A stretch of 51,260 bases of DNA from assembly GCA_964346295.1 (NCBI GenBank), contig CAYFUG010000007.1:1-51260 (forward strand). Reading direction: 5' to 3'. Position 1 is the first letter of the stretch; every line of letters starts with the position of its first letter. Under the pieces are notes generated by a model that searched no databases, was not told the DNA's origin, and saw only the letters and a program-made list of their open reading frames with translations. Positions 15,695 through 25,018 of the stretch are shown here, piece by piece. The stretch comes from CAYFUG01 sp964346295. Its GTDB lineage: Bacteria; Patescibacteriota; Minisyncoccia; Moranbacterales; DUUL01. The translations under genes and the position numbers were made by a program.

Positions 15695-15943
15695 TTATTT
15701 CAGTTTGGAATTTGTTACCCTGGTTATTTTTTGATTTAGCCTTAATAATGCTAATGCCCCGCATATGCCAATGCCTTTAGGAATTTCAGTAATGGTCTTT
15801 ATTTTTTTAGAAACTTCCAAAGCCCCCTCCTCAAAATTTTTCAAAGTTGGTATTATCACCTTATCTGTGAATTTTATATTTTCTAACAATGGACTTCTGG
15901 CAATACGAGTATGGGTACCACCGATATCGACGCCTATATGCAT
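15695..15943 (-). pseudogene. truncated ROK-family sugar kinase N-terminus
   Basis: 82 residues beginning MHIGVDIGGTHTRIA, the phosphate-1 ATP motif of ROK/glucokinase-type enzymes, followed by KGIGICGALALL. ROK proteins are about 300 residues long. Here the frame stops just where the central part should begin, and the last 15 residues lose family resemblance. The catalytic Asp and zinc motif are absent. It ends next to the GT4 ATG, so a deletion may have joined the fragment to that gene. It may still be translated as a leader ORF, but kinase activity is not expected. Confidence 0.6.
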
Positions 15944-16049
15944 TAAAAAGTCTAAAATTTTATGGGAACTGTCCTCAATTTTAGCAAGCTGTTTCTAACC
16001 TTACAAGCAAGAAGTTAACAGAATCTTTTTGTAACTAATCTACCAAAAA

Positions 16050-17057
16050 ATGACCGTCCAAGAAGCCCTTGTTTGGGCCCATCAAACTCTTAGAAAGGCT
16101 CAAGTTGAATCGTTCCAGCTTGATAGTGAAGTACTTTTGGCGCACATTTTAAAACAACCTCGAGTCTTCCTCTTAACTCATCCTGAAGATTCCCCGTCAG
16201 AAAAAGAACTCAAATCCTATCAAAAGTTAATCAAAAAACGCGCCACTCATTGCCCAGTGGCTTACCTAACTGGGTCCAGAGAATTCTTTGGCAGAAACTT
16301 CTTAGTGACTCCGGATGTTCTAATTCCTCGCCCGGAAACGGAACTTCTAGTAGAAACAGCTTTGGAAAAAGCCCACCTGGAAATAAAGAAGGCAAATCAT
16401 AAAAAAGAAGTTGATCTGGCAGAAATCGGCACCGGATCCGGTTGCATTATTCTTTCTCTGCTAGGAGAATTAACCCTCTCTCTCAAGGCCTCTCAATTTA
16501 ATTATTACGCCACTGACGCTTCTCCTCGGGCTCTAGCAATCGCTCAAAAAAACTACCGTCGACTATTTACCAATAAAAACCCTGTTTCTATTAAATTTCT
16601 CCCTGGCAACTTACTAGAACCGCTTACGCCCCATCTTTTTCCTACCACCTCCAGCAACATTATCCCAATAAAATCCCGCCCTCAAATTAAAGAAAAGGTT
16701 TTATTTTTATTAGCTAACCTTCCCTACCTCTCCGCTCAAGAGTATCAAGCAGCTCCCTCCACCGTAACTAAATACGAACCCTCGAATGCTCTTCTTTCTG
16801 ACCAACAAGGCCTAGCTCATTATCGAGAACTTTTCTCCCAACTCCAAACTCATCTCTCAAACGCCCCCTTCAAGTCTTCTTCTTACTCTAAAATTCTTAT
16901 TTTTTTAGAATTCTCTCCTTCTCAAAAAGAAAAACTTGAGCAACTAGCTCAAGTTAGTTTTTCTAATTTACCCAATCACTCCTTGAAGGAAATTAGATTT
17001 TATCAAGATCTGGCCAAAAAGTGGCGCCTGGTAAAACTGGAGCTTCTAACCAAATAG
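16050..17057 (+). CDS. prmC: peptide chain release factor glutamine methyltransferase (PrmC)
   Basis: 335 residues. Methylates the Gln of the GGQ motif in release factors 1 and 2. The helical N-terminal domain (1-75) has ALVWAHQTL and the LLTHPED segment, followed by YLTGSREFFGRNFLVTPDVLIPRPETELLVE, which is diagnostic for HemK/PrmC. The SAM loop is EIGTGSGCIILSL (about 128). The usual catalytic NPPY is NLPY here (about 226). An insertion around residues 195-215 makes it longer than the typical 280. The start follows an A-rich stretch without a Shine-Dalgarno. It is the only plus-strand gene in this part, running toward the giant surface-protein gene. Confidence 0.9.
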   Translation: MTVQEALVWAHQTLRKAQVESFQLDSEVLLAHILKQPRVFLLTHPEDSPSEKELKSYQKLIKKRATHCPVAYLTGSREFFGRNFLVTPDVLIPRPETELLVETALEKAHLEIKKANHKKEVDLAEIGTGSGCIILSLLGELTLSLKASQFNYYATDASPRALAIAQKNYRRLFTNKNPVSIKFLPGNLLEPLTPHLFPTTSSNIIPIKSRPQIKEKVLFLLANLPYLSAQEYQAAPSTVTKYEPSNALLSDQQGLAHYRELFSQLQTHLSNAPFKSSSYSKILIFLEFSPSQKEKLEQLAQVSFSNLPNHSLKEIRFYQDLAKKWRLVKLELLTK

Positions 17058-17067
17058 AAGCCTCCCC

Positions 17068-20000
17068 CTAAATCTCCACCCTCTTTCCCACAATGTCTCT
17101 CTTGGGATTAGTGAAGGTGTGCCGAAAAGTTTGACTGCCTAATTTGGTTTCAATGGAATAAACTCCCTTGTCTAAAACAAAAGCATAACGCCCACTTTGG
17201 TCAGTGACTACTCGAGCTAAGGGAGTGGTTTGATTTTTAGCTTTAGCACTCACTACCGCAAAAGGTTGAGGGATGTTTTTTTGGTAGACCACTCCCCAAT
17301 GAGGCTTGGAAAGATTAACCACCTTGAGGAGGAAAAAGAAAATATAAAGTAGCACTACTAAAGAATTGTAAAGATTGGAATTGAAAACGAGAATTAGAAT
17401 AGCTAAAGCAAACCCTATGTAGAAAAGTCCTTCAAAAATTTGATGGATTAGTTTCTTGTTTACTAGAACACTAGACCAATTCTTTTGAGATGCTTTAAGA
17501 GGGATAGAAGGATTAATAAGATCTTCTTTTTCAATTTTAAGCACTTGTTCAGGAAAGTAGTTGTTTTGATAGACTACTTTTAGTTGATCTTGGTATTTTT
17601 CGGATATTTGCTGATAACCTTTTTTATGCACCGAAAGTTGGTATTCTCCTTTGGGAACCAAGAAGAAGTAACCCCCGTGCTTATCGGTGGTTTTAGTTTC
17701 TAAAGCCTTTCCTTTAGGGTTAAGGATTGCAACCTGAGCAAAAGGAATGGGTTGACCAGTCTGTCCGTCATAGACAATTCCTTGAGGTTGATTTTTTCTT
17801 CCAAAAGGGATGGCGAGGAGATTTCCCAGAGCTTCTTTGAGTTGACTAAGGCTGGTAAAGGAAGAAAAAAGCAAAGCAGCCGAAATGGCGGCAAATGCTG
17901 CCGCTAGAGCATTGGAGGCTGGCTTAGCAGCTTGAGTGATTTTTTCAATAACTCCTGTTTTACCCAAAGTTTCTGGAGGTTGATCTTGATCAGAAGAGGT
18001 AATCTGAGTCTTTAGAGAAGAAGATTGGTTATTGGTTGGCTCCTTCTCTTCTTCCTGTTCTTGCCCTTCTTCTGCTTGTTTCTTTTCTTTTTGATAAGTC
18101 TCAGGGATAGGAATGGAGGTGAGGATTATCTCCGTTTCTTCTTCTTTGGGATTGGAAGGAGAGGGAGTAAGGGTGGTAAAAGAGTAAATTTTACTTTCGT
18201 CTTCTTCTTCGCACTCATCTTCTACTTCTACTCGCAGATAATAGGTAACACCAGAAGTAAGATTGGTAAGATTAACTTCGTGTTTGCGTTCCTTTCGGGT
18301 ATGTTTTTCTTTGTTTTGTAGATCATTTTGATTAGTACCCCAATAGAGCTTGTCCTCTGCTTTATTGTTAGTGCGGAAGGTAACAAGAGCACTGGTAAGG
18401 GTGATGCTTTGAATTTCAATGTCTTTAACATCTAGATCATCTAAGTCGCAGTGGTCTCGTTGTTCCTCTTCTCCTTTGCCAGTGAGACTTACAGTAATCT
18501 CGGGAGCAGTAGGGTGAGTAGAGTTGATAGTAAGATAAGAATCAGGGTAGTTCTTGGCTTGAGTAGGAGTAAAAACAATTTTTACCTGACAAGTCTCTTC
18601 GGGAGGCAGAATTTGACCTTCCTGACAATCAGTTTCTTCCCTGAGCTGATAAATGCCTTCTTCAGCAGAACTTAAAGCAAAAGAGTTGATAGTTAGATCA
18701 TCCCCTCCGGTATTCTGCAGGGTGATAGACCTGGTTTCACTGGTGCTTATGAGCTGAGATCCGAAGTTGAGTGGATTAGGGGTGATAGCAAGATCGGGGA
18801 TTAGAGTGGAACCCTGGATGTCGGCAGTGAGGGTTTGATTGTAAGTATCATTGCTTTGAACACTGAGTTGATCAGTTTGAGCTAGATAGTCATTGGGGGC
18901 AAAAGCAATTTCAATCTGACAACTCTCGTCTTTTTGTAAAATTTGATCTTGAGCGCAAGTGGTTTGATCGGGATTGATAGCAAAAACAGTGCCTTTTACG
19001 AGAGAGTAGGAAGAAAAAGTCACCGGAGCTTCTTCTTGGTTAGTAAGATTAAAGAGTCGCATGCTGGTAGTATCTTTAGATTGAGCAGCAAAGATTAAGG
19101 GACGGGGAGTGATAGTGAGACTAGAGGCCAGAGCCTGAGCTTGAGCGATATTGGTTTCTAAAGCCGGAGAGCAAGTGGCTTGATCCAAAAGATCGGTGCA
19201 GTAAGAGATAAAAGCTTGGTTTTCAATTAAGTCTCCTTGCATGAGATCAGAGTTAGTTTTCAGCGTGAATTCTACAGTAGCAGTCTCCCCGGGATTGGTA
19301 GTAGAGTTAAGCGTGTGATTGAGAGTTTGATCAGTGACAAGACTATCGGAGGCAGTGGCACCGTTGATTTTTAGAGATCCGCTTCGATAAGTAGCTTCTT
19401 CTGGGAAGGAGTCATAGAAATGAAAATAGACCGGAAAACTTTCTTGATTCTGAGTGCTAAGGGTGTAGTGAAGAGTGCTGACCCCAATCTGAGCGTAGTT
19501 AGATCCTAAGTCAGGGCTAAGAGTCTGAGATTTAGTAATATCTAAAGCCGCGGTAGTCAGAGAGCTACAAGTAGTGTCTCCGATCCCTAGTCCTCCCGGG
19601 ATAATGTTGGCGCAGTTTTCAATGGTAGTTCTGGAAGGAGTGGCAGGATCAATCTGAGTCCAAAAGCTGATAATTCCTTGATCGGATCCTCCGGTAGGAT
19701 CTCCATCATCTTCTTCTAGGTTGGAGATCAGGAAAGTAAGGGTGCCTCCGGTTTCATCGGGGTCTTGGTCAGTGATGCAATTAGAGTCCAAACAAGACTC
19801 ATTAGAATCTAATTCTCCCTCTAATTCTTGGTAAATCAATTCAGGAGCTAAATGATCCTCCAGGACAATGTCGGTGACCGGAGTGGCGCTGCGGTTAAAG
19901 TAGCTAAGAGTCCATTTGATCATTCTTCCTCGGGTAGGATCGGAATAGTATTCTTTATCGATCTCTAGCACTACACTGTAGCCTACTTGGGTTTGGTTGA

Positions 20001-23000
20001 TGGTGGTCTCTACCGGAGTAAGATCAGAAGGTCCCCAAGCACTGTTAGCGCCGGCGAGGGATTTAGAAAAGAGCTTTTCTCCTTCTGAGGTTTCAGCAGG
20101 AATGTAGACATCCAGGGCCGTATTAAGCCAGTCTCCCGGATCCAGTGAATAACTGGAAGAATTATCTATTCTAGTTCGAAGGCAGATTGTGCCAGGATCA
20201 ATGTTGCCTACTGTTTCACTTTGATAGCCGCTCCGAGAAGTAGCTTGAAGAGAAAGGGTGTTCCAAGTTCCTCCGGTGGGACTAGAAAAACAACTGGAAT
20301 CGGTGGAATATTCCGCTATTATATCTGCCTCAGAAAGGTTAAAGTACGCTTTTTGATAATCAGGGGTAAAAGTGGAACCTAGGCTATCTCCCGCTTTGGG
20401 AAGTAGGGTTACTGAATAGATACCATTATTAGGCCCATTCCCTTGGTTTTCTACTTCGGTGAGATAGGTGAAGGAGTTATCGGTTGGCCAGATACTAGGA
20501 GCGGTTTGAGTAACATCCAGAGCGGGACTGGCTAACACGGTGATGGAGGTGGTATCGGTGTAATTGTTTATCGCCCAACGTGCAGGGTCGACAGCGTTGT
20601 CAGCGCCGAGACTAGAAAGGTCTGAAGTACGAACCTCAGCGTTGAAATCCAGTACTGTGTCCGCGGGAACAGTGTTTAGGATGGGAGCGGAGAGGTGAAG
20701 TTGGTAGGTGGATTGGTACCAAGTTGATGGAGCGTCAAAACTATATCTACCCCATCCATTTGGCAACTGACAAGCATCAGGAATCTCCCAGTAAGCGAAA
20801 CAATCGGGGGAGTTGGGATCACTGGAGGCCAAGCAAGTGGCCTCGTCTGGGATATGGAAGGAAATATTAGCCGGATTGCAACTTTCACCCGCAATGTTTT
20901 GATCAGGATGGGGATATTCCCCGCCGGTTGGCAAAACCACTTCTCCCGTTAGGCCGGTAAGATTAATTTGATCGCGCAGGTTGTAAAGATTAACTCCCCA
21001 AGTAGATTGGGGGTATTGAGAGGCATCATTGCGGTTGTAGGGATCAAGAATAACTTGAGCATTGGAGCCAGCTTGGAATTGAGAATTTTGAGAAGAAATT
21101 AAAAACCCCGGCCAAGATTTAGCTTCTAGATAATTAGTCCAACTCCCCATATTGGAAACACATTCTTGAACATACGGAGCGACTTGAGTTTGGTAAGTAT
21201 AAAGTTTAGAAGAAACACTGTTAATGGAAATCGTTGATCCTTCCGGTTTTTGAGCACAACCGAAAGAACCATCACAGGTTCGAAAAAGGAGGGATGAACT
21301 TAAAGCTCCATTATCCGGCCCCACCCAAGCCGGGTTGTCATCGTTTTTAACAATTAAAAGTCGAGTGCCTGGTCCAGCTACGGCTATTGAATTATTATCA
21401 TCTGGCGCATCAGAAAAAGGATCTCCCGGCCAAGCCATCTCCACTGGATGCCAACCACTGCTTTCCGGGTTACCGTGAGTAAAAGCCGGATCGGTTGGCA
21501 AAAGGGCGTCACCGTCAGAATCTTTATAGACCGCGCTTATCCATCCATCATCTCTGAGACCATGAAAAGTTATCCCAGGAGGAATTTCCGTGAGGTTGTA
21601 AGTATGGTCGAGGGTTATAGTATGAGTGCGATTACTTCCGCTTCCATGAAGATAATTATTAAAATATTCTCCAGGATGGAGCGACTCATTTGTTAAGTAA
21701 GCTCCATCATCTGTATTAATTCTAGGCCAAAAAATATAATCGTTACCCGGTTCTAACCCACTCATAACTCTTCGAGTAAGCCAACTAGCTCTTCGACAAC
21801 TGTTGAAAATAATATTATGAGTTCTCTGAAGTTCTTGAAAAAAAACACCGTCTTTTTTAATTTCCGCCTTGGAAATTTCAATATCTCCCTCCGAACAAGA
21901 AAGCGGGATGTCAAATAATAATCCATACTGAGCCCGATCATAACTGATTCGATGAATTTTTAAAATCACCGAATTGGAGTTATTTAAAGGATTTCCAACG
22001 GTTGGTTCATCCACGACAGTATATGGATATGTTGAGGAATATTGATGAATACGATAACCAGCGTAATTAGGGACACAAGAACCGTCTGCTGCAGTGAATG
22101 TTACTTCTATATTTTCAAAATCGGCTCCATTTAATTCTGACCCTAATGAATTTCTGATGTAACCATAATCATAAATATGAGTAGCACCAGGGCCTAAATC
22201 TCCATATTGACTGCCAAAACCAGCTATCATGTTTATTGCCCCATTCACCACCACCTCTCCCGACTCCGAAACTACACTCTGCTCATTGTTAAAACTCCCA
22301 TCTCCTGAAACACTTCCAAAAGCAAGCCTCGCCCTCGCTTTTAAAGTTTTCCCATCCACATACCCCTTGGGAATTTTTAATGTTACCGTCGCCGAACCAC
22401 TGTAGCCATCCGGTATATTGTTAAGATTGTAAGTGATGTTTCCAGTTCTGGATCCTTCGGTGGGAGTGGTCGGGGTTTCGCCTTGGGGGCCACGAGAGGC
22501 CGAAGAGAAAGTCAAGGGACGATAAAAATTACACTCCTCAGCGGTATTTTCCACCACCCCGTTATTATTCACATCATAACATACCGTGGCATCTTGGGCC
22601 AATCCTGGGCTAATGCCATCCCCGTTGATGTCGTCCAAGGAGATATTGAGAACAGGATTTTGGGTGATAGCGCCGTTGGAGGAAAGATTTATATTAAAAG
22701 TAATGGTAGAATTATTATCAATACTTGTTTGATTGGGCGTGATGGAGAGACCGGTGATGTTTTGGGATTTACCAAAGACTTTCCAAAAATTGAGTTTGCT
22801 GGCGCTTGCTCCGGAGCCAGGAGTAGCAGAGTGTTCTACCGAGTAGACCAGTTTAATTTGCGCGCTAGAGCTTGGAATTGATGATAAATCAAAACTGTTG
22901 ATGCCCTCTGTTAAAGTTTCAGTTTGCAAAACATTATCAGAGCAATCTTTAACTTCTAAAGTGTTAGTAGTTACATCGGTTAGGTTTTGCACTTCTATAT

Positions 23001-23364
23001 CCAGAAAACTCCATTCTTGAAATGCTCCTCCGGCTGGCTGAGGAAGAGAAAAACAATTAGAAGAAGTGGTAGCGTTTTGAGCGGTGACTTCCATTGATCC
23101 TCCGGTATTGATAAAACCGGTAGTCTGGTCTAAATCTATGCCAGAGGAATCCTCAAAAGAATCTTGATAGGTGTAGGCATCGTTAACCACTCCTCCGGCT
23201 TGGAGGGAGTGTTGGAAAAAGAAAAAACCCCCCAGTAAAAGAATCACTAGAGCTAGGACTCTAAATTTGGACTGCTTTTTTAGTAAATCAAAAAAGCTTC
23301 CCGGAAGAGTCCGAAAGATTGAGTTACTCCCTCCTTTATTTCTGAAATTCTCTTGGGAAAACAA
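17068..23364 (-). CDS. giant multidomain surface protein (DUF11/ASH/Fn3/carboxypeptidase-regulatory-like)
   Basis: 2,098 residues, probably cell-surface. A hydrophobic anchor lies near residues 34-52. The next 900 residues are beta-rich, Ser/Thr/Asn-rich and hold many scattered Cys. About 955-1410 has DUF11-like repeats (ALDVTQ...YLTEVENQGNG; LDITKSQTLSP). About 1420-1635 has two ASH/HYDIN 'choice-of-anchor' domains, each with LxITPxPLxF and a CxxxxxL...ESCQ-type Cys pair. An Fn3-like domain (about 1641-1735, LYWGTNQNDL and TYYLRVEVEDEC) is followed by a Glu/Gln linker and a hydrophobic helix (about 1816-1833). Two carboxypeptidase-regulatory-like domains (about 1860-1950 and 2020-2098) flank a double membrane span (about 1971-2015). 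It lies before the Wzz-like and ligase genes. Likely an S-layer-like or adhesion protein; role unproven. Confidence 0.8.
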   Translation of the reverse strand: MFSQENFRNKGGSNSIFRTLPGSFFDLLKKQSKFRVLALVILLLGGFFFFQHSLQAGGVVNDAYTYQDSFEDSSGIDLDQTTGFINTGGSMEVTAQNATTSSNCFSLPQPAGGAFQEWSFLDIEVQNLTDVTTNTLEVKDCSDNVLQTETLTEGINSFDLSSIPSSSAQIKLVYSVEHSATPGSGASASKLNFWKVFGKSQNITGLSITPNQTSIDNNSTITFNINLSSNGAITQNPVLNISLDDINGDGISPGLAQDATVCYDVNNNGVVENTAEECNFYRPLTFSSASRGPQGETPTTPTEGSRTGNITYNLNNIPDGYSGSATVTLKIPKGYVDGKTLKARARLAFGSVSGDGSFNNEQSVVSESGEVVVNGAINMIAGFGSQYGDLGPGATHIYDYGYIRNSLGSELNGADFENIEVTFTAADGSCVPNYAGYRIHQYSSTYPYTVVDEPTVGNPLNNSNSVILKIHRISYDRAQYGLLFDIPLSCSEGDIEISKAEIKKDGVFFQELQRTHNIIFNSCRRASWLTRRVMSGLEPGNDYIFWPRINTDDGAYLTNESLHPGEYFNNYLHGSGSNRTHTITLDHTYNLTEIPPGITFHGLRDDGWISAVYKDSDGDALLPTDPAFTHGNPESSGWHPVEMAWPGDPFSDAPDDNNSIAVAGPGTRLLIVKNDDNPAWVGPDNGALSSSLLFRTCDGSFGCAQKPEGSTISINSVSSKLYTYQTQVAPYVQECVSNMGSWTNYLEAKSWPGFLISSQNSQFQAGSNAQVILDPYNRNDASQYPQSTWGVNLYNLRDQINLTGLTGEVVLPTGGEYPHPDQNIAGESCNPANISFHIPDEATCLASSDPNSPDCFAYWEIPDACQLPNGWGRYSFDAPSTWYQSTYQLHLSAPILNTVPADTVLDFNAEVRTSDLSSLGADNAVDPARWAINNYTDTTSITVLASPALDVTQTAPSIWPTDNSFTYLTEVENQGNGPNNGIYSVTLLPKAGDSLGSTFTPDYQKAYFNLSEADIIAEYSTDSSCFSSPTGGTWNTLSLQATSRSGYQSETVGNIDPGTICLRTRIDNSSSYSLDPGDWLNTALDVYIPAETSEGEKLFSKSLAGANSAWGPSDLTPVETTINQTQVGYSVVLEIDKEYYSDPTRGRMIKWTLSYFNRSATPVTDIVLEDHLAPELIYQELEGELDSNESCLDSNCITDQDPDETGGTLTFLISNLEEDDGDPTGGSDQGIISFWTQIDPATPSRTTIENCANIIPGGLGIGDTTCSSLTTAALDITKSQTLSPDLGSNYAQIGVSTLHYTLSTQNQESFPVYFHFYDSFPEEATYRSGSLKINGATASDSLVTDQTLNHTLNSTTNPGETATVEFTLKTNSDLMQGDLIENQAFISYCTDLLDQATCSPALETNIAQAQALASSLTITPRPLIFAAQSKDTTSMRLFNLTNQEEAPVTFSSYSLVKGTVFAINPDQTTCAQDQILQKDESCQIEIAFAPNDYLAQTDQLSVQSNDTYNQTLTADIQGSTLIPDLAITPNPLNFGSQLISTSETRSITLQNTGGDDLTINSFALSSAEEGIYQLREETDCQEGQILPPEETCQVKIVFTPTQAKNYPDSYLTINSTHPTAPEITVSLTGKGEEEQRDHCDLDDLDVKDIEIQSITLTSALVTFRTNNKAEDKLYWGTNQNDLQNKEKHTRKERKHEVNLTNLTSGVTYYLRVEVEDECEEEDESKIYSFTTLTPSPSNPKEEETEIILTSIPIPETYQKEKKQAEEGQEQEEEKEPTNNQSSSLKTQITSSDQDQPPETLGKTGVIEKITQAAKPASNALAAAFAAISAALLFSSFTSLSQLKEALGNLLAIPFGRKNQPQGIVYDGQTGQPIPFAQVAILNPKGKALETKTTDKHGGYFFLVPKGEYQLSVHKKGYQQISEKYQDQLKVVYQNNYFPEQVLKIEKEDLINPSIPLKASQKNWSSVLVNKKLIHQIFEGLFYIGFALAILILVFNSNLYNSLVVLLYIFFFLLKVVNLSKPHWGVVYQKNIPQPFAVVSAKAKNQTTPLARVVTDQSGRYAFVLDKGVYSIETKLGSQTFRHTFTNPKRDIVGKRVEI

Positions 23365-23477
23365 TTGGATTTTTATTTTAGATTATTGTTTTTGAAATAA
23401 AGATAAAAACTCTAATTTGAATTTTACATGACAGAAAAAATTTCAACAAGTAACACAAAAACCCTACTCTCTATTCC

Positions 23478-24869
23478 CTACTCCTGATGCATTTCTCCCT
23501 TTAATAATCGATTAAGCCGCTCTTTAATTTCACTTTCGGTAGGTTCTTCTTCGTCTAAATTAACCTGCTCGCTATCGATTCCGCCACCATTTACAACTTC
23601 CGCATAGCTTCCATCCTTCCAAACTGCCTTTAAGCGCAACCTATCCGCCTGCTGCTTTTCTTTGGCTAATTTAGTGGAAGCAAAGCCAGGAAAAAATTCA
23701 GTCTTATCCTCCCCCCACGACTCCTTGCGTTGCCCTTGCTCGTCAAACCGCTCCGGGAACTTCCGTCGCTCCTCTAACTCCGCTTGCTCTTGATCTGCCA
23801 AAAGAGATTTTCCATATAGCTTAGAATTAACATCCTCTCCTTTCCCTGGAATCTCCTCTTGATGAGGGTCACTCTCTCCAGTAAATTCTTCTGGAGAAAC
23901 AAAAATTCCTTCCTCTGGAACAGTGGGAGCCATTAAAGGAAGCGGCTTTTCTGGAAGTTCTTTCTTTTCAGAAAGAACTTCCGCCTCCTCTGATGGACTA
24001 CTCACTAAATTTTTCTTGGAGTCTAAAGGAATATTTGACTTAGAAGCTACTCGCACTCCATTGGCAGAAAACCCCACTTCCCTCTCTAAACCCTCTTCTT
24101 TTCCTCCTTTTACTTTTTTCTTAAAAGATGGACCACCGTCTCTTCTTTCAAAAGAATAATCCTCTTCCGAATGATTCCGATCACTGGAAGAAGGCTTGCT
24201 TCTTTTGCCAAGTTGTTCCTGAAGTTTTTCTCTGACTTTCATTTTAGCTTCTCGATTTTTCCCAGAATTAGTTCGGGAATAACCTCTCCCTTGATTACTA
24301 GCCGGAATCCCTAATAAAACCAAGAGGAATCCTCCGCCGAAACCTACTGCCGCCCCATAATAAGAATACTCTAAAATGTCCGGTTCGGTGGGAATACTAC
24401 TCGTAATAGGTCCTTCTAGTTTTTCTATTCTAAAATTAGTTTGATTATTGTAATAAATCTGAGCTTTTTTAGTTAAATTCCAGGTCAAGGCTTGAGCCAA
24501 ATTCTCTGCTCCCTCCTGAGTTTCACTTAAGGCCTTAATGGTAATGATTCCTTTTTCCGGAGCAATTTCCACTTTTACTTGCTTCTTCCAGGCCTCTTTT
24601 TTAGCCAACGAGTTAGCTAAACTAGGGAAAACTCCTTCCAACTTATAGGGTGCCTCTAAGGTACCATCGATAAAAGGCTCCATATAAATTATTTCGGAGA
24701 AAATTTGAGTAAGCTCTTTTGTTCCTAGTAATAAATTATTAGCTCGCTTTTCCTGGATCACTGCCAAGGCCACCTCCGAAGAATGCTGTGCAGGCAAGAG
24801 CGAAGCATATAAGAAGGCTGCCGCACCTAATAACAAAGTGCTAAAAATAATCAATTGTAACTTCTTCAT
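23478..24869 (-). CDS. Wzz/chain-length-determinant-like membrane protein with long acidic tail
   Basis: 463 residues. Topology is that of polysaccharide co-polymerases: a membrane helix at about 6-26, an outside domain (about 27-165) with VKVEIAPEKGIITIKALSETQEGAENLAQAL, the usual Wzz beta/alpha core, and a second membrane helix at about 172-190 (YYGAAVGFGGGFLLVLLGIP). A roughly 270-residue cytoplasmic tail follows, low in complexity and rich in Lys, Glu and Ser, in place of the tyrosine-kinase domain of related BY-kinases. Between the O-antigen-ligase-like gene and the giant surface protein on the same strand, it probably controls length or export of a surface polymer. Family call rests on topology and the core domain. 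Confidence 0.65.
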   Translation of the reverse strand: MKKLQLIIFSTLLLGAAAFLYASLLPAQHSSEVALAVIQEKRANNLLLGTKELTQIFSEIIYMEPFIDGTLEAPYKLEGVFPSLANSLAKKEAWKKQVKVEIAPEKGIITIKALSETQEGAENLAQALTWNLTKKAQIYYNNQTNFRIEKLEGPITSSIPTEPDILEYSYYGAAVGFGGGFLLVLLGIPASNQGRGYSRTNSGKNREAKMKVREKLQEQLGKRSKPSSSDRNHSEEDYSFERRDGGPSFKKKVKGGKEEGLEREVGFSANGVRVASKSNIPLDSKKNLVSSPSEEAEVLSEKKELPEKPLPLMAPTVPEEGIFVSPEEFTGESDPHQEEIPGKGEDVNSKLYGKSLLADQEQAELEERRKFPERFDEQGQRKESWGEDKTEFFPGFASTKLAKEKQQADRLRLKAVWKDGSYAEVVNGGGIDSEQVNLDEEEPTESEIKERLNRLLKGEMHQE

Positions 24870-25018
24870 CTTTAAAAAATAACTATTAAAATTTCAGAGC
24901 CGCTTAGCATAGCTTCTTTAGATACCTTTTGTCAAGTTTTCAATAAAAAAATCTGCCTAAAAATAGCAATTTAAGCAGATCAAAGATAGTTCGTCTTTTT
25001 TTCGCTAAGTTCTAAAGA

